DNA from: Euonymus europaeus
Taxonomy: Eukaryota > Streptophyta > Magnoliopsida > Celastrales > Celastraceae
Direction of reading: 5' to 3'
DNA length: 64,000 bases
NCBI GenBank assembly: GCA_963580455.1
Contig: OY756960.1
Coordinates: 10,292,001-10,356,000, forward strand
Positions 62,916 to 64,000 of this stretch are shown in pieces. The position numbers and the translations under genes are program-made. The notes beneath the pieces were generated by a model, which did no database searches, had not been told where the DNA came from, and saw only the letters and a program-made list of their open reading frames with translations. Numbering within the stretch: position 1 is the stretch's first letter; every line of letters starts with the position of its first letter.

Positions 62916-63553
62916 CTTCCTAGATTATTTCGATGCCAAAAGACCACCTTTCTTCGACAAATGAATAAAAACCGATAAAAGCTCCACCATAGATAGAGTT
63001 GAGCAACTTCGGACCATCAAAGTTGCTCGGTGTACACATTTTATTGTTCTTTTATGTCAAATTTTACGAGAATAACTTCCTAGATTATTTCGATTCCAAA
63101 ACACCAACTTTCTATGCCAAATGGACAAAAACCGTTAAAAGCTCCTCCATAGATAGAGTTGAGTAACTTCGGACCATCAATGTTGCTCGGTGTACACCTT
63201 TTATTGTTCTTTTATGTCAAATTTTACGAGAATAACTTCCTAGATTATTTCGATTCCAAAACACCAACTTTCTATGACAAATGGACAAAAACCTTTAAAG
63301 CTCCTCCATAGATAGAGTTGAGCAACTTCGGACCATCAAAGTTGCTCGGTGTACACATTTTATTGTTCTTTTATGTCAAATTTTACGAGAATAACTTCCT
63401 AGATTATTTCGATTCCAAAACACCAACTTTCTATGACAAATGGACAAAAACCTTTAAAGCTCCTCCATAGATAGAGTTGAGCAACTTCGGACCATTTATG
63501 TTGCTCGGTGTACACTTTTTATTGTTCTTCTATGTCAAATTTTACGAGTATAA
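62756..63553 (+). repeat. 5-mer H-G-H-H-H copy 1 (798 bp)
   Basis: Monomers start at 62756, 62916, 63076, 63236 and 63395. Marked by TTTTAAGAG before G and ACGAGAATAAC before the middle H monomers. H monomers here carry G-like tails (ACATTTTATTG). No D, B or L monomers remain. Confidence 0.82.
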
Positions 63554-64000
63554 CTTCCTAGATTATTTCGATTCCAAAACACCAACTTTCTATGCCAAAT
63601 GGACAAAAACCGTTAAAGCTCCTCCGTAGATAGAGTTGAGCAACTTTGGACCATCAAAGTTGCTCGGTGTACACATTTTATTGTTCTTCTATGTCAAATT
63701 TTAAGAGTATAAGCTTCCAAGATTATTTCGATGCCAAAAGACCACCTTTCTTCGACAAATGAATAAAAACCGATAAAAGCTCCACCATAGATAGAGTTGA
63801 GCAACTTCGGACCATCAAAGTTGCTCGGTGTACACATTTTATTGTTCTTTTATGTCAAATTTTACGAGAATAACTTCCTAGATTATTTCGATTCCAAAAC
63901 ACCAACTTTCTATGCCAAATGGACAAAAACCGTTAAAAGCTCCTCCATAGATAGAGTTGAGCAACTTCGGACCATCAATGTTGCTCGGTGTACACTTTTT
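63554..64000 (+). repeat. 5-mer copy 2, cut by window end (H-G-H, partial)
   Basis: Monomers start at 63554, 63714 and 63874 and repeat the CCGTAGATAG, TTTTAAGAG and ACGAGAATAAC marks 798 bp after copy 1. The last monomer is incomplete because the window ends. Confidence 0.82.

Larger units (their letters stand above)
1..64000 (+). repeat. Satellite DNA array, ~160-bp monomer, about 399 head-to-tail copies
   Basis: Every 159-161 bases the same landmarks recur in the same order: CTTCCTAGATTA, ACAAAAACCGTTAAAAGC, ATAGATAGAGTT, GTTGCTCGGTGTACAC, TTTTTATTGTTCTTC and CAAATTTTACGAGTATAA. I find no break in register, no inverted monomer and no foreign insertion. Monomers are 161 bp when the boundary reads TATAAGCTTCC, 160 bp when it reads TATAACTTCC, and about 159 bp when the A-run in GTTAAAAGC has also lost one A. 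Such arrays typically form centromeric or pericentromeric heterochromatin in eukaryotes. I do not recognise the family, and centromere function is inference. Both ends of the window lie inside the array, so its full length is unknown. Confidence 0.97.

Noticed and set aside
1..64000. CRISPR array
   Set aside because: There are no short identical repeats separated by unique spacers. The repeated unit is contiguous and 160 bp long, and there are no cas genes.
1..64000. Tandem rRNA, 5S, tRNA or histone gene cluster
   Set aside because: No recognisable internal promoter boxes, rRNA or tRNA core sequence or coding frame is present in the monomer.
1..64000. Transposon, LTR or satellite-embedded retroelement
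   Set aside because: No stretch departs from the monomer register, and I see no terminal repeats, polypurine tract or reverse-transcriptase-like frame.
1..64000. Telomere-like or microsatellite runs
   Set aside because: No TTAGGG- or TTTAGGG-type repeats and no simple-sequence runs beyond the short A and T tracts within the monomer.
1..64000. About 40-bp sub-repeats inside the monomer, as in some plant satellites
   Set aside because: Splitting the monomer into four 40-bp parts shows no clear similarity between them by eye. A self-alignment of the consensus would settle it.

Overview
The whole 64 kb window is one uninterrupted tandem array of a satellite DNA with a monomer of about 160 bp. 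There are roughly 399 monomers, all in the same orientation and all in register from the first base to the last. I see no convincing gene, RNA gene, transposon, CRISPR array or unique sequence. A typical monomer is about 36% GC (58 of 160 bases counted in one). The length, the AT-richness, the many diverged monomer types and the higher-order repeats (HORs) all fit a eukaryotic centromeric or pericentromeric array. A plant is my best guess from general resemblance to 150-180 bp plant centromere satellites, but I do not recognise this family and the sequence does not prove it.

I sorted monomers by their first half, starting each one at the C of (a)CTTCCTAG. The types are: V (CTATGTCAATTGG), with forms Vt (TTGTATGTC), Vn (CTATAACAATTGG) and W (ATTCCGATGCC, TCAGTTGAAC); B (CACCTCATATC or CACCTTATATC); L (CTTCGTAG start, CACTACATATC, CCCTAGATGGAG); D (GATGCCGAAACAC, AAATGGATAAAA) with form D' (TTTATGAGAAATGG); E (ACAAGACC, AAACGGAG, AAAATCATC); F (GAAAAATGGAC, GCTCATCC, GTTTAGCAAC); G (AAAGACCACC, TTCTTCGAC, CGATAAAAGCTCCACC, ACACATTTTATTG); H (GATTCCAAAACACC, TATGCCAAATGG, GTTAAAGCTCC).

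Layout. 1-15.9 kb: cassettes of 5 to 10 monomers that begin with V and end with G, differing by gain or loss of whole monomers. 16.1-32.9 kb: two copies of a large super-unit (10,590 and about 6,257 bp) whose size difference is explained by three local events totalling 27 monomers. 30.8-42.4 kb: 22-mer, 22-mer and 24-mer HOR copies of 3,531, 3,531 and 3,852 bp plus part of a fourth. 42.5-47.0 kb: an 8-mer repeated 1.75 times, then a mixed block. 47.0-58.3 kb: two copies of a 6.4/4.8 kb unit, each containing a 9-mer HOR of 1,445 bp. 58.1-60.9 kb: an 8-mer HOR (1,280 bp), 2.2 copies, apparently identical. 61.0-62.9 kb: a 6-mer HOR (964 bp), two copies. 62.8-64 kb: a 5-mer rich in H monomers.

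The most notable small-scale structure is inside the monomer. Near positions 86-122 there is an inverted repeat (GAGCAACTT, 10-nt spacer, AAGTTGCTC) followed at once by an 8-bp palindrome, GTGTACAC. Several junctions between monomer types fall in or beside this segment. Nothing here is a gene system; the biology is array structure and turnover. All counts and identities were made by eye and should be recomputed.
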